Shown here: piece by piece, positions 1 to 10,666 of the stretch
Position numbering within the stretch: position 1 is the stretch's first letter
Layout of the letters: each line of letters opens with the position of its first letter
From: Symbiodinium sp. CCMP2592
Lineage: Eukaryota; Sar; Dinophyceae; Suessiales; Symbiodiniaceae
Length of the DNA stretch: 64,000 nucleotides
Reading direction: 5' to 3'
NCBI GenBank assembly: GCA_905221615.1
Contig: CAJNDT010005445.1
Coordinates: 1-64,000, forward strand
Program-made: the position numbers and the translations under genes
Notes under the pieces: generated by a model
Told to the model about the DNA's origin: nothing
Database searches by the model: none
The model's input: the letters and a program-made list of their open reading frames with translations, nothing else

Positions 1-2751
1 CTCCTGATTATTAAACCCCCCCCTCAACCCCAATAATAACGGAGGGTCCGCCGCTCTGATCTTTAGTTGTTTGGGGGACCGGGGTCGAAGTTGTTTGGGA
101 CCCGGGGCTCTCAGTAGTAGTACAGTAGTACAGTAGTACAGTAGTACAGTACAGTAGTAGTACAGTAGTACAGTAGTACAGTAGTACTGTCTCCTTTATC
201 TTGCCTGTTTCTGTCTTTCCTCTTCCAGGGCGTCACTTTGTAGTAGGAGTGCTTCTCTGCCTAAACCTTATGAAAATTTTACACCGGGACGGGTTTTAGG
301 ACTATTGAGGGGTGTTTATTATTACGTGCAGGCCGAGTTTAGCTCTATTGAGGGGACCTTTTATTATTGAGTTCCCGGGCCGAGTTTAGCTTTATTGAGG
401 GGGCCTTTAAAAATCACGAGCTCGCATTATCTGCGATTGCTGCAATATGAGATTTGAGACCAGTTCTCTGCAGCCGCCCCCCAGTGCCAACATAACGTGC
501 GCGCGGCCGTTCAACGTGTAGACGTGTAGAAGTTTCTTGGACTTCGGCTATCTTGCTTCCGAGGGCCGTGACGCACTTTCAGAACTTTCAGTCTCTTTCT
601 TTCCTTCAACATTGAAGGGCGTCCAGCACGTTACGATCTTCAGTTTCCCGTTCAAACTTTCGGAGTTTCGGATGGCTGAATGAGTGGCAGCCGCACAGCT
701 CCGCAGTGTACGGAAAGCCCTGACGAAAGCACGTGCAAGAGCTTTGGTCGGACACTCAATATTGTCCTTTGGAGTTGGCGTTGTCTGGCATGGTTATCCT
801 TTGAGGTGCCATGCCGCCGAAAGCGAAGGCTAAAGCCCAAGGCCAAAGGAGCATGCGTGGCATGCTTCCCATTGAGCCGGAATGTGTCCCCTGTTTTGGG
901 GTCCGAAAACTGGGTATGGTTTGGGGTCCGTGGGGGGTGGCCTCCCTAGTTGCAGCTGCAATTGGTTAGACAGTTAGACTACATGCAGCGGGTTTTCAAT
1001 TTCACCGTTGGAATCGAATGTGTGTTCAAGAGAAGCAGGAATTGGGTGCTTCACCTTGGAGTTGTCCAGCTGCATCTTGCGAATGACTGGTGGACGGTAT
1101 TTCTCAACCTGCGTCAGATTTTGTGACTCCAAGAACGAGCTTGAGAGTGGTTTTCCGGCACCAAAATGCGGGCCCAAAAATGGGCCCGTTTTCTAAGCCT
1201 TCCTTAATTGTGCCAATACTAGAAGGCTCCAGAAACGGGCCCGAATTCCGGGCCCATTTTTGGGCCCCGCTTTTTTACACTTTCTGAACGCAGTTTGTGA
1301 CAAAATGCCAGCAAGCAAGTATTGCTGTGAAGGCTACAATCTTTCACAGTTTCGCTTTCTTTTTTGCGCAGCCAACATGACAGTTTGAGCTGCTGCAGGT
1401 TTCAGAGACAACGACAACAACGCTGTTGTGGATTCATGCAATTGAGCAAGCGAAGCATGATAATTTGGCACTGGGGAGGCCCACTTTGAAAGGCGCCGTT
1501 TTTGAGCAGGTTTTGGGTCCCAAAAGTGGCCCCGAAGCTTTTGCTGGTGAACCTATTTTTTCTATGCCGTGTTTGCGACAGTTGTCAAGCCAGGCGGTGC
1601 TTGCCGAGCACGCCAGCAGTCCGGCTTTGGGGCTCTCGACATTTCGCAGCAGGGTCCAGAGTGCTGCCCACATTGTGTTGTTTATCGCGAATTCGGTTTC
1701 TCCGAACAATAGAACCACCAGGCGAGTGGGAAAAATGCTATTTCGACTGGAAAATGTGCACTGCGCCACAGCGGGAGACACAGAACAGAACGGTTTTCAG
1801 CGTTTTACAGTAGCGCGGCGCGCAATCATAACGTGCTTTAGGCGCGTTATGATCATTTTCGCTGGCAGTTTCCAAGGAAACGTCAAAATCGTAACGTGCT
1901 TCGTGCGTCAAACAAAGCTCTTTAGTCTTTTTTTGTGGCGCGCGAAGCACGTTACGATTTCGAGTTTTCCCTTGCAAATGCCAGCCAAATCAATCGTAAC
2001 GCGCCTAAAGCACGTTACGATTGCGCCCCGCGCTACTGGAAAATGCCCGATTTCGCTATCACAGAAGCCTGGAACTGTGGAAACAGCGCGATTTCTACGC
2101 AAGATGCTGCGAGAGCAGGGCTGGACCTGTGAAAAATACTGCAACTTTGATGGACGATGTGCTAAAGAATACCACAATTTCGCTGTCAAACATGCCTGGG
2201 ACCAGAAGCGAGCCGGGACCGCCGTGCAGATTGTTTTTGGGCTCCGAGGCAAATAAACCGGAAGTGAAAGCATCAGACGTGTTTCTGCGTGGTTTTCACC
2301 CAAGACTGAGACCAAGAGACCTTCCGTGTGGGCTCCGAGGCTTACAAACCGGAAAGGAAAGCATCAGACGTGTTTCTGCATGGTCTTCGCCCAAAGAAAT
2401 GGGACCAAGAGACCTTTCTGGTAAGCTCCGAGGCTTACAAACCGGAAGTGAAAGCATCGGACGTGTTTCTGTGTGGTCTTCACCCAAAATGGGACCAAGA
2501 GACCTGTACGGTGGGCTCTAAGGCATAGACGCCGGAAGTGAAAGCATCATCAGACGTTTCTCTGTGCGGTCTTCACACTAAAGTGACACCAAAAAACCTT
2601 CGACTTTGTCTTCGCGCAATGTCGGAAATATTGCGCAAGGGACTGCGGGGGATGCACGGTTGGAGTGAGTGTGTGAGGGAGTTTGGGAGTCAAGAAGTGG
2701 TTTGGGTGAGCGTGTGAGTGAATGCGCAAGTCACGGAGTGTCTAATGTTGT
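1..2751 (+). repeat. Satellite copy 1
   Basis: Landmarks: CAGTAGTA-type 8-bp microsatellite at 112-188; GGGCCC hairpin at about 1163-1276; 229-bp palindrome at 1809-2037; internal ~91-bp repeats starting near 2241, 2332, 2425 and 2515. Compared with copies 2 and 3 this copy has one extra A in the run near 2132, which shifts the frame of the internal ORF and ends it at 2256. Confidence 0.92.
1809..2037. repeat. 229-bp palindrome in satellite copy 1
   Basis: About 100-bp arms form an imperfect inverted repeat: the left arm opens AGTAGCGCGG and the right arm closes CCGCGCTACT. The arms contain several copies of an ATCGTAACGTGC/GCACGTTACGAT motif, and the loop is about 25-30 nt around a T-rich run. 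The same motif recurs outside the palindrome, near 621-633 and, as AACGTGCGCGC, near 493-503. Confidence 0.85.
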
Positions 2752-5495
2752 CTCTTGATTATTAAACCCCCCCCTCAACCCCAATAATAACGGAGGGTCC
2801 GCCTCTCTGATCTTTAGTTGTTTGGGGACCGGGGTCGAAGTTGTTTGGGACCCGGGCTCTCAGTAGTAGTACAGTAGTACAGTAGTACAGTAGTACAGTA
2901 GTACAGTAGTAGTACAGTAGTACACTAGTACTGTCTCCTTTATCTTGCCTGTTTCTGTCTTTCCTCTTCCAGGGCGTCACTTTGTAGTAGGAGTGCTTCT
3001 CTGCCTAAACCTTACAAAAATTTTACACCGGGACGGGTTTTAGGACTATTGAGGGGTGTTTATTATTCGTGCAGGCCGAGTTTAGCTCTATTGAGGGGAC
3101 CTTTTATTATTGAGTTCCGGGCCGAGTTTAGCTCTATTGAGGGGGCCTTTAAAAATCACGAGTTCACATTATCTGCGATTGCTGCAATATGAGATTTGAG
3201 ACCAGTTCTCTGCAGCCGCCCCCCAGTGCAAACATAACGTGCGCGCGGCCGTTCAACGTGTAGACGTGTAGAAGTTTCTTGGACTTCGGCTATCTTGCTT
3301 CCGAGGGCCGTGACGCACTTTCAGAACTTTCAGTCTCTTTCTTTCCTTCAACATTGAAGGGGGTCCAGCACGTTACGATCTTCAGTTTCCCGTTGAAACT
3401 TTCGGAGTTTCGGATGGCTGAATGAGTGGCAGCCGCACAGCTCCGCAGTGTACGGAAAGCCCTGACGAAAGCACGTGCAAGAGCTTTGGTCGGACACTCA
3501 ATATTGTCCTTTGGAGTTGGCGTTGTCTGGCAGCATGGTTATCCTTTGAGGTGCCATGCCGCCGAAAGCGAAGGCTAAAGCCAAAGGCCAAAGGAGCATG
3601 CCTGGCATGCTTCCCATTGAGCCGGAATGTGTCCCCTGTTTTGGGGTCCGAAAACTGGGTATGGTTTGGGGTCCGTGGGGGGTGGCCTCCCTAGTTGCAG
3701 CTGCAACTGGTTAGACAGTTAGACTACATGCAGCGGGTTTTCAATTTCACCGTTGAAATCGAATGTGTGTTAAAGAGAAGCAGGAATTGGGTGCTTCACC
3801 TTGGAGTTGTCCAGCTGCATCTTGCGAATGACTGGTGGACGGTATTTCTCAACCTGCGTCAGATTTTGTGACTCCAAGAACGAGCTTGAGAGTGGTTTTC
3901 CGGCACAAAAATGCGGGCCCCAAAATGGGCCCGTTTTCTGAGCCTTCCTTAATTGTGCCAATACTAGAATACTAGAACGCTCCAGAAACGGGCCTGAATT
4001 CCGGGCCCATTTTTGGGCCCCGCTTTTTTACACTTTCTGAACGCAGTTTGTGACAAAATGCCAGCAAGCAAGTATTGCTGTGAAGGCTACAATCTTTCAC
4101 AGTTTCGCTTTTTTTTTTTTTACGCAGGCAACATGACAGCTTGAGCTGCTGCAGGTTTCAGAGACAACGACAACAACGCTGTTGTGCAGCTATGCAATTG
4201 AGCAAGCGAAGCTTGATAATCCGGCACTGGGGAGGCCCACTTTGAAAGGCGCCGTTTTTGAGCAGGTTTTGGGTCCCAAAAGTGGCCCCGAAGCTTTTGC
4301 TGGCGAACCTATTTTTTCTATGCCGTGTTTGCGACAGTTGTCAAGCCAGGCGGTGCTCGCCAGCAGTCCGGCTTTGGGGCTCTCGACATTTCGCAGCAGG
4401 GTCCAGAGTGCTGCCCACATTGTGTTGTTTATCGCGAATTCGGTTTCTCCGAACAATCGAACCACCAGGCGAGTGGGAAAAATGCTATTTCTACTGGAAA
4501 ATGTGCACTGCGCCACAGCGGGAGACACAGAACAGAACGGTTTTAAGCGTTTTACAGTAGCGCGGCGCGCAATCGTAACGTGCTTTAGGCGCGTTATGAT
4601 CATTTTCGCTGGCAGTTTCCAAGGAAACGTCAAAATCGTAACGTGCTTCGTGCGTCAAACAAAGCTCTTTAGTCTTTTTTTGTGGCGCGCGAAGCACGTT
4701 ACGATTTCGAGTTTTCACTTGCAAATGCCAGCCAAATCAATCGTAACGCGCCTAAAGCACGTTACGATTGCGCCCCGCGCTACTGGAAAATGCCAGATTT
4801 CGTTATCACACAAGCCTGGAACTGTGGAAACAGTGCGATTTCACGCGATGCTGCGAGAACAGGGCTGGACCTGTGAAAATACTGCAACTTTGATGGACGA
4901 TGTGCTTCAGAATACCACAATTTTGCTGTCAAACATGCCTGCGACCAGAAGCGAGCCGGGACCGCCGTGCAGATTGTTTTTGGGCTCCGAGGCAAATAAA
5001 CCGGAAGTGAAAGCATCAGACGTGTTTCTGTGTGGTTTTCACCCAAGACTGAGACCAAGAGACCTTCCTGGTGGGCTCCGAGGCTTACAAACTGGAAAGG
5101 AAAGCATCAGACGTGTTTCTGCATGGTCTTCGCCCCAAAAAATGGGACCAAGAGACCTTTCAGGTAAGCTCCGAGGCTTACAAACCGGAAGTGAAAGCAT
5201 CGGACGTGTTTCTGTGTGGTCTTCACCCAAAATGGGACCAAGAGACCTTTACGGTGGGCTCTAAGGCATAGAAGCCGGAAGTGAAAGCATCATCAGACGT
5301 TTCTTTGTGCAGTCTTCACACTAAAGTGACACCAAGAAACCTTCGATTTTGTCTTTCGCGCAATGTCGGCAATATTGCGCAAGGGACTGCGGGGGATGCA
5401 CGGTTGGAGTGAGTGTGTGAGGGAGTTTGGGAGTCAAGAAGTGGTTTGGGTGAGCGTGTGAGTGAATGCGCAAGTCGCGGAGTGTCTAATGTTGT
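2752..5495 (+). repeat. Satellite copy 2
   Basis: Landmarks: microsatellite 2861-2931; GGGCCC hairpin about 3907-4025; palindrome 4556-4784; ~91-bp repeats from about 4983 to 5340. The internal frame stays open for 360 codons (4182-5264). Confidence 0.92.
4556..4784. repeat. 229-bp palindrome in satellite copy 2
   Basis: Same structure and exactly the same length as in copy 1, with a few substitutions. The motif AATCGTAACGTGC is intact on the left arm here. Confidence 0.85.
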
Positions 5496-6940
5496 CTCCT
5501 GATTATTAAACCCCCCCCTCAACCCCAATAATAACGGAGGGTCCGCCTCTCTGATCTTTAGTTGTTTGGGGGACCGGGGTCGAAGTTGTTTGGGACCCGG
5601 GGCTCTCAGTAGTAGTACAGTAGTACAGTAGTACAGTAGTACAGTAGTACAGTAGTACAGTACAGTAGTAGTACAGTAGTACAGTAGTACTGTCTTCTTT
5701 ATTTTGCCTGTTTCTGTCTTTCCTCTTCCAGGGCGTCACTTTGTAGTAGGAGTGCTTCTCTGCCTAAACCTTACAAAAATTTTACACCGGGACGGGTTTT
5801 AGGACTATTGAGGGGTGTTTATTATTACGTGCAGGCCGAGTTTAGCTCTATTGAGGGGACCTTTTATTATTGAGTTCCGGGCCGAGTTTAGCTCTATTGA
5901 GGGGGCCTTTAAAAATCACGAGCTCACATTATCTGCGATTGCTGCAATATGAGATTTGAGACCAGTTCTCTGCAGCCGCCCCCCAGTGCAAACATAACGT
6001 GCGCGCGGCCGTTCAACGTGTAGACGTGTAGAAGTTTCTTGGACTTCGGCTATCTTGCTTCCGAGGGCCGTGACGCACTTTCAGAACTTTCAGTCTCTTT
6101 CTTTCCTTCAACATTGAAGGGCGTCCAGCACGTTACGATCTTCAGTTTCCCGTTGAAACTTTCGGAGTTTCGGATGGCTGAATGAGTGGCAGCCGCACAG
6201 CTCCGCAGTGTACGGAAAGCCCTGACGAAAGCACGTCCAAGAGCTTTGGTCGGACACTCAATATTGTCCTTTGGAGTTGGCGTTGTCTGGCATGGTTATC
6301 CTTTGAGGTGCCATGCCGCCGAAAGCGAAGGCTAAAGCCCAAGGCCAAAGGAGCATGCCTGGCATGCTTCCCATTGAGCCGGAATGTGTCCCTGTTTTGG
6401 GGTCCGAAAACTGGGTATGGTTTGGGGTCCGTGGGGGGTGGCCTCCCTAGTTGCAGCTGCAATTGGTTAGACAGTTAGACTACATGCAGCGGGTTTTCAA
6501 TTTCACCGTTGAAATCGAATGTGTGTTCAAGAGAAGCAGGAATTGGGTGCTTCACCTTGGAGTTGTCCAGCTGCATCTTGCGAATGACTGGTGGACGGTA
6601 TTTCTCAACCTGCGTCAGATTTTGTGACTCCAAGAACGAGCTTGAGAGTGGTTTTCCGGCACCAAAATGCGGGCCCCAAAATGGGCCCGTTTTCTGAGCC
6701 TTCCTTAATTGTGCCAATACTAGAATACTAGAACGCTCCAGAAACGGGCCTGAATTCCGGGCCCATTTTTGGGCCCCGCTTTTTTACACTTTCTGAACGC
6801 AGTTTGTGACAAAATGCCAGCAAGCAAGTATTGCTGTGAAGGAAGGCTACAATCTTTCACAGTTTCGCTTTTTTTTTTTTACGCAGGCAACATGATAGCT
6901 TGAGCTGCTGCAGGTTTCAGAGACAACGACAACAACGCTG

Positions 6941-8026
6941 TTGTGCAGCTATGCAATTGAGCAAGCGAAGCATGATAATCCGGCACTGGGGAGGCCCACT
7001 TTGAAAGGCGCCGTTTTTGAGCAGGTTTTGGGTCCCAAAAGTGGCCCCGAAGCTTTTGCTGGCGAACCTATTTTTTCTATGCCGTGTTTGCGACAGTTGT
7101 CAAGCCAGGCGGTGCTCGCCAGCAGTCCGGCTTTGGGGCTCTCGACATTTCGCAGCAGGGTCCAGAGTGCTGCCCACATTGTGTTGTTTATCGCGAATTC
7201 GGTTTCTCCGAACAATAGAACCACCAGGCGAGTGGGAAAAATGCTATTTCGACTGGAAAATGTGCACTGCGCCACAGCGGGAGACACAGAACAGAACGGT
7301 TTTAAGCGTTTTACAGTAGCGCGGCGCGCAATCATAACGTGCTTTAGGCGCGTTATGATCATTTTCGCTGGCAGTTTCCAAGGAAACGTCAAAATCGTAA
7401 CGTGCTTCGTGCGTCAAACAAAGCTCTTTAGTCTTTTTTTGTGGCGCGCGAAGCACGTTACGATTTCGAGTTTTCCCTTGCAAATGCCAGCCAAATCAAT
7501 CGTAACGCGCCTAAAGCACGTTACGATTGCGCCCCGCGCTACTGGAAAATGCCAGATTTCGTTATCACACAAGCCTGGAACTGTGGAAACAGTGCGATTT
7601 CTACGCAAGATGCTGCGAGAGCAGGGCTGGACCTGTGAAAATACTGCAACTTTGATGGACGATGTGCTTCAGAATACCACAATTTCGCTGTCAAACATGC
7701 CTGCGACCAGAAGCGAGCCGGGACCGCCGTGCAGATTGTTTTTGGGCTCCGAGGCAAATAAACCGGAAGTGAAAGCATCAGACGTGTTTCTGTGTGGTTT
7801 TCACCCAAGACTGAGACCAAGAGACCTTCCTGGTGGGCTCCGAGGCTTACAAACCGGAAAGGAAAGCATCAGACGTGTTTCTGCATGGTCTTCGCCCCAA
7901 AAAATGGGACCAAGAGACCTTTCTGGTAAGCTCCGAGGCTTACAAACCGGAAGTGAAAGCATCGGACGTGTTTCTGTGTGGTCTTCACCCAAAATGGGAC
8001 CAAGAGACCTTTACGGTGGGCTCTAA
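6941..8026 (+). CDS. Doubtful ORF inside satellite copy 3 (361 codons)
   Basis: I do not recognise this protein. The frame is open for 361 codons here and 360 in copy 2 (4182-5264); between the two copies the length differs by a 3-nt indel, which keeps the frame. In copy 1 an extra A breaks it. The listed start is not an ATG; the first in-frame ATG lies inside, near the MPCLRQL segment. The C-terminal third is translated from the ~91-bp internal repeats, giving two readings of one peptide repeat because 91 is not a multiple of 3. A T-rich tract followed by ACGCAGG upstream resembles a splice acceptor. The opposite strand also has long open frames, so this may simply be a repeat with few stops. 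Confidence 0.2.
   Translation: MCSYAIEQAKHDNPALGRPTLKGAVFEQVLGPKSGPEAFAGEPIFSMPCLRQLSSQAVLASSPALGLSTFRSRVQSAAHIVLFIANSVSPNNRTTRRVGKMLFRLENVHCATAGDTEQNGFKRFTVARRAIITCFRRVMIIFAGSFQGNVKIVTCFVRQTKLFSLFLWRAKHVTISSFPLQMPAKSIVTRLKHVTIAPRATGKCQISLSHKPGTVETVRFLRKMLREQGWTCENTATLMDDVLQNTTISLSNMPATRSEPGPPCRLFLGSEANKPEVKASDVFLCGFHPRLRPRDLPGGLRGLQTGKESIRRVSAWSSPQKMGPRDLSGKLRGLQTGSESIGRVSVWSSPKMGPRDLYGGL
7315..7543. repeat. 229-bp palindrome in satellite copy 3
   Basis: Same structure and length as in copies 1 and 2. The length has been kept at 229 bp in all three complete copies although neighbouring parts of the unit carry indels. Confidence 0.85.
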
Positions 8027-8256
8027 GGCATAGAAGCCGGAAGTGAAAGCATCATCAGACGTTTCTTTGTGCGGTCTTCACACTAAAGTGACACCAAGAA
8101 ACCTTCGATTTTGTCTTCGCGCAATGTCGGCAATATTGCGCAAGGGACTGCGGGGGATGCACGGTTGGAGTGAGTGTGTGAGGGAGTTTGGGAGTCAAGA
8201 AGTGGTTTGGGTGAGCGTGTGAGTGAATGCGCAAGTCACGGAGTGTCTAATGTTGT

Positions 8257-9759
8257 CTCCTGATTATTAAACCCCCCCCTCAACCCCAATAATAACGGAG
8301 GGTCCGCCTCTCTGATCTTTAGTTGTTTGGGGGACCGGGGTCGAAGTTGTTTGGGACCCGGGGTTTGGGACCCGGGGCTCTCAGTAGTACAGTAGTACAG
8401 TAGTACAGTAGTACAGTAGTACAGTAGTACAGTACAGTAGTAGTACAGTAGTACAGTAGTACTGTCTTCTTTATTTTGCCTGTTTCTGTCTTTCCTCTTC
8501 CAGGGCGTCACTTTGTAGTAGGAGTGCTTCTCTGCCTAAACCTTACAAAAATTTTACACCGGGACGGGTTTTAGGACTATTGAGGGGTGTTTATTATTAC
8601 GTGCAGGCCGAGTTTAGCTCTATTGAGGGGACCTTTTATTATTGAGTTCCGGGCCGAGTTTAGCTCTATTGAGGGGGCCTTTAAAAATCACGAGCTCACA
8701 TTATCTGCGATTGCTGCAATATGAGATTTGAGACCAGTTCTCTGCAGCCGCCCCCCAGTGCAAACATAACGTGCGCGCGGCCGTTCAACGTGTAGACGTG
8801 TAGAAGTTTCTTGGACTTCGGCTATCTTGCTTCCGAGGGCCGTGACGCACTTTCAGAACTTTCAGTCTCTTTCTTTCCTTCAACATTGAAGGGCGTCCAG
8901 CACGTTACGATCTTCAGTTTCCCGTTGAAACTTTCGGAGTTTCGGATGGCTGAATGAGTGGCAGCCGCACAGCTCCGCAGTGTACGGAAAGCCCTGACGA
9001 AAGCACGTCCAAGAGCTTTGGTCGGACACTCAATATTGTCCTTTGGAGTTGGCGTTGTCTGGCATGGTTATCCTTTGAGGTGCCATGCCGCCGAAAGCGA
9101 AGGCTAAAGCCCAAGGCCAAAGGAGCATGCCTGGCATGCTTCCCATTGAGCCGGAATGTGTCCCCTGTTTTGGGGTCCGAAAACTGGGTATGGTTTGGGG
9201 TCCGTGGGGGGTGGCCTCCCTAGTTGCAGCTGCAATTGGTTAGACAGTTAGACTACATGCAGCGGGTTTTCAATTTCACCGTTGAAATCGAATGTGTGTT
9301 CAAGAGAAGCAGGAATTGGGTGCTTCACCTTGGAGTTGTCCAGCTGCATCTTGCGAATGACTGGTGGACGGTATTTCTCAACCTGCGTCAGATTTTGTGA
9401 CTCCAAGAACGAGCTTGAGAGTGGTTTTCCGGCACCAAAATGCGGGCCCCAAAATGGGCCCGTTTTCTGAGCCTTCCTTAATTGTGCCAATACTAGAATA
9501 CTAGAACGCTCCAGAAACGGGCCTGAATTCCGGGCCCATTTTTGGGCCCCGCTTTTTTACACTTTCTGAACGCAGTTTGTGACAAAATGCCAGCAAGCAA
9601 GTATTGCTGTGAAGGAAGGCTACAATCTTTCACAGTTTCGCTTTTTTTTTTACGCAGGCAACATGATAGCTTGAGCTGCTGCAGGTTTCAGAGACAACGA
9701 CAACAACGGTGTTGTGCAGCTATGCAATTGAGCAAGCGAAGCATGATAATCCGGCACTG
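8257..9759 (+). repeat. Satellite copy 4, 3'-truncated
   Basis: This copy carries the microsatellite (8381-8462) and the GGGCCC hairpin (about 9436-9554), but ends at about 9759. It lacks the palindrome and the ~91-bp repeats. A duplicated GTTTGGGACCCGGG stretch near 8347-8375 is specific to this copy. Confidence 0.9.
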
Positions 9760-10666
9760 TACGTCGTTGTGTCGATGCTTCTCTTGAGCTTTCCGCAAGC
9801 TCGAGCCTGCTGGTTGCCGCTTCATAAAATTGTGCCACGCTAAGTCTGCATCTTGCGTCCATCTCACCTTGTTTTGACATATACATATGTTTGCCTGAGC
9901 TTCTTTGCTGCAATGGCAGAAACGGGCAGGGTTGCGAGGAATCCGCAATGACTGCATGTTGGCGAGCGGATGCATCAGAATCTTGCTGGAAAACTGCGAT
10001 CTATCTCTTAATGGAAGTCACTTTCCTTCCAGTGCTTGCCACTCCTACTCTGCATTACCCACCACTTGAGTCTCCAGGTCCAATGTGCTGTGCAATCTCG
10101 AAAAGGGTGACCTCGGTCACTGTTTGCCTCGTGGCGGAGCCCTGCTTGCGCTGCTCTGGGTTTGACGCATAACATTTCCCCACGGTCTGCATCACTCGCC
10201 CGGCCAGCTGCGTGCTGTGACGGGCGACTTGTTGTCGCTGGACGCCGGCGTCCGCAACGCCCTTGCGCTTTGCACGCCGAGGAACGTTTGGTTTTGTCCT
10301 TGGATGTGTGCAGAATCGCCGGCTGGTAATGAGTTGCTTTCCTGCGACTCTGGCCATCGCGCTCCTGTCTGAAAGCTGCTCACGCATGCAGTGGGCTTTG
10401 GACTTTGGGATTTTGGTGTGCGCGATCGCGACGGAACAAAACACAGGGGCTGTCCGTTTCTGGCGAGACTAGAACGGCTGCCGGAGCCTGGACTTGGCTC
10501 CACCTATTGTTTTGGGCAGCTCAGAGCGACGGCTCTTTGTTGCTCCGGACCGGTCGCTGAGGCTCCGTAGTTTGTGCTGAACGGCCAACACAGGTAAAGC
10601 CTGTGCGCCGCAGCCCTTTGTAGAGCTTCGCTTTTCTGTTTCACCGCTTTGTTGTTGTTTTGTTGA
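9760..10666. other. Sequence between satellite and transposase relic; no gene seen
   Basis: Unique-looking sequence with overlapping short open frames on both strands (for example 9891-10172 plus and 10055-10444 minus), none with a recognisable motif. A GTAAAG near 10593 and a TTGTTTGTAG near 10680-10689 could bound a ~98-nt intron leading into the transposase relic. Confidence 0.4.

Larger units (their letters stand above)
5496..8256 (+). repeat. Satellite copy 3
   Basis: Landmarks: microsatellite 5606-5690; GGGCCC hairpin about 6665-6782; palindrome 7315-7543; ~91-bp repeats from about 7746 to 8100. The internal frame stays open for 361 codons (6941-8026). Confidence 0.92.
1..9759. repeat. 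~2.75-kb satellite array, 3.5 copies
   Basis: The same ~2.75-kb sequence recurs in direct orientation, starting at 1, 2752, 5496 and 8257, so the unit lengths are about 2751, 2744 and 2761 bp. Copies differ mainly by point changes and small indels. The fourth copy stops abruptly at about 9759, where the sequence leaves the repeat just after the CCGGCACTG stretch. The array probably continues upstream, because the window opens inside it. Each complete unit holds a short 8-bp microsatellite, a GGGCCC hairpin, a 229-bp palindrome and four ~91-bp internal repeats. It could be a true satellite or a tandemly amplified mobile element; no recognisable transposase or RT is present in it. Confidence 0.95.

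Noticed and set aside
652-949. Short open frames on both strands in the satellite (also near 3382-3694, 6142-6478 and 8914-9223)
   Set aside because: Mutually overlapping, different ends between copies through single-base indels, no known motif.
9542-10444. Overlapping plus- and minus-strand frames after the satellite
   Set aside because: No motif, no splice logic and no consistent start; treated as non-coding.
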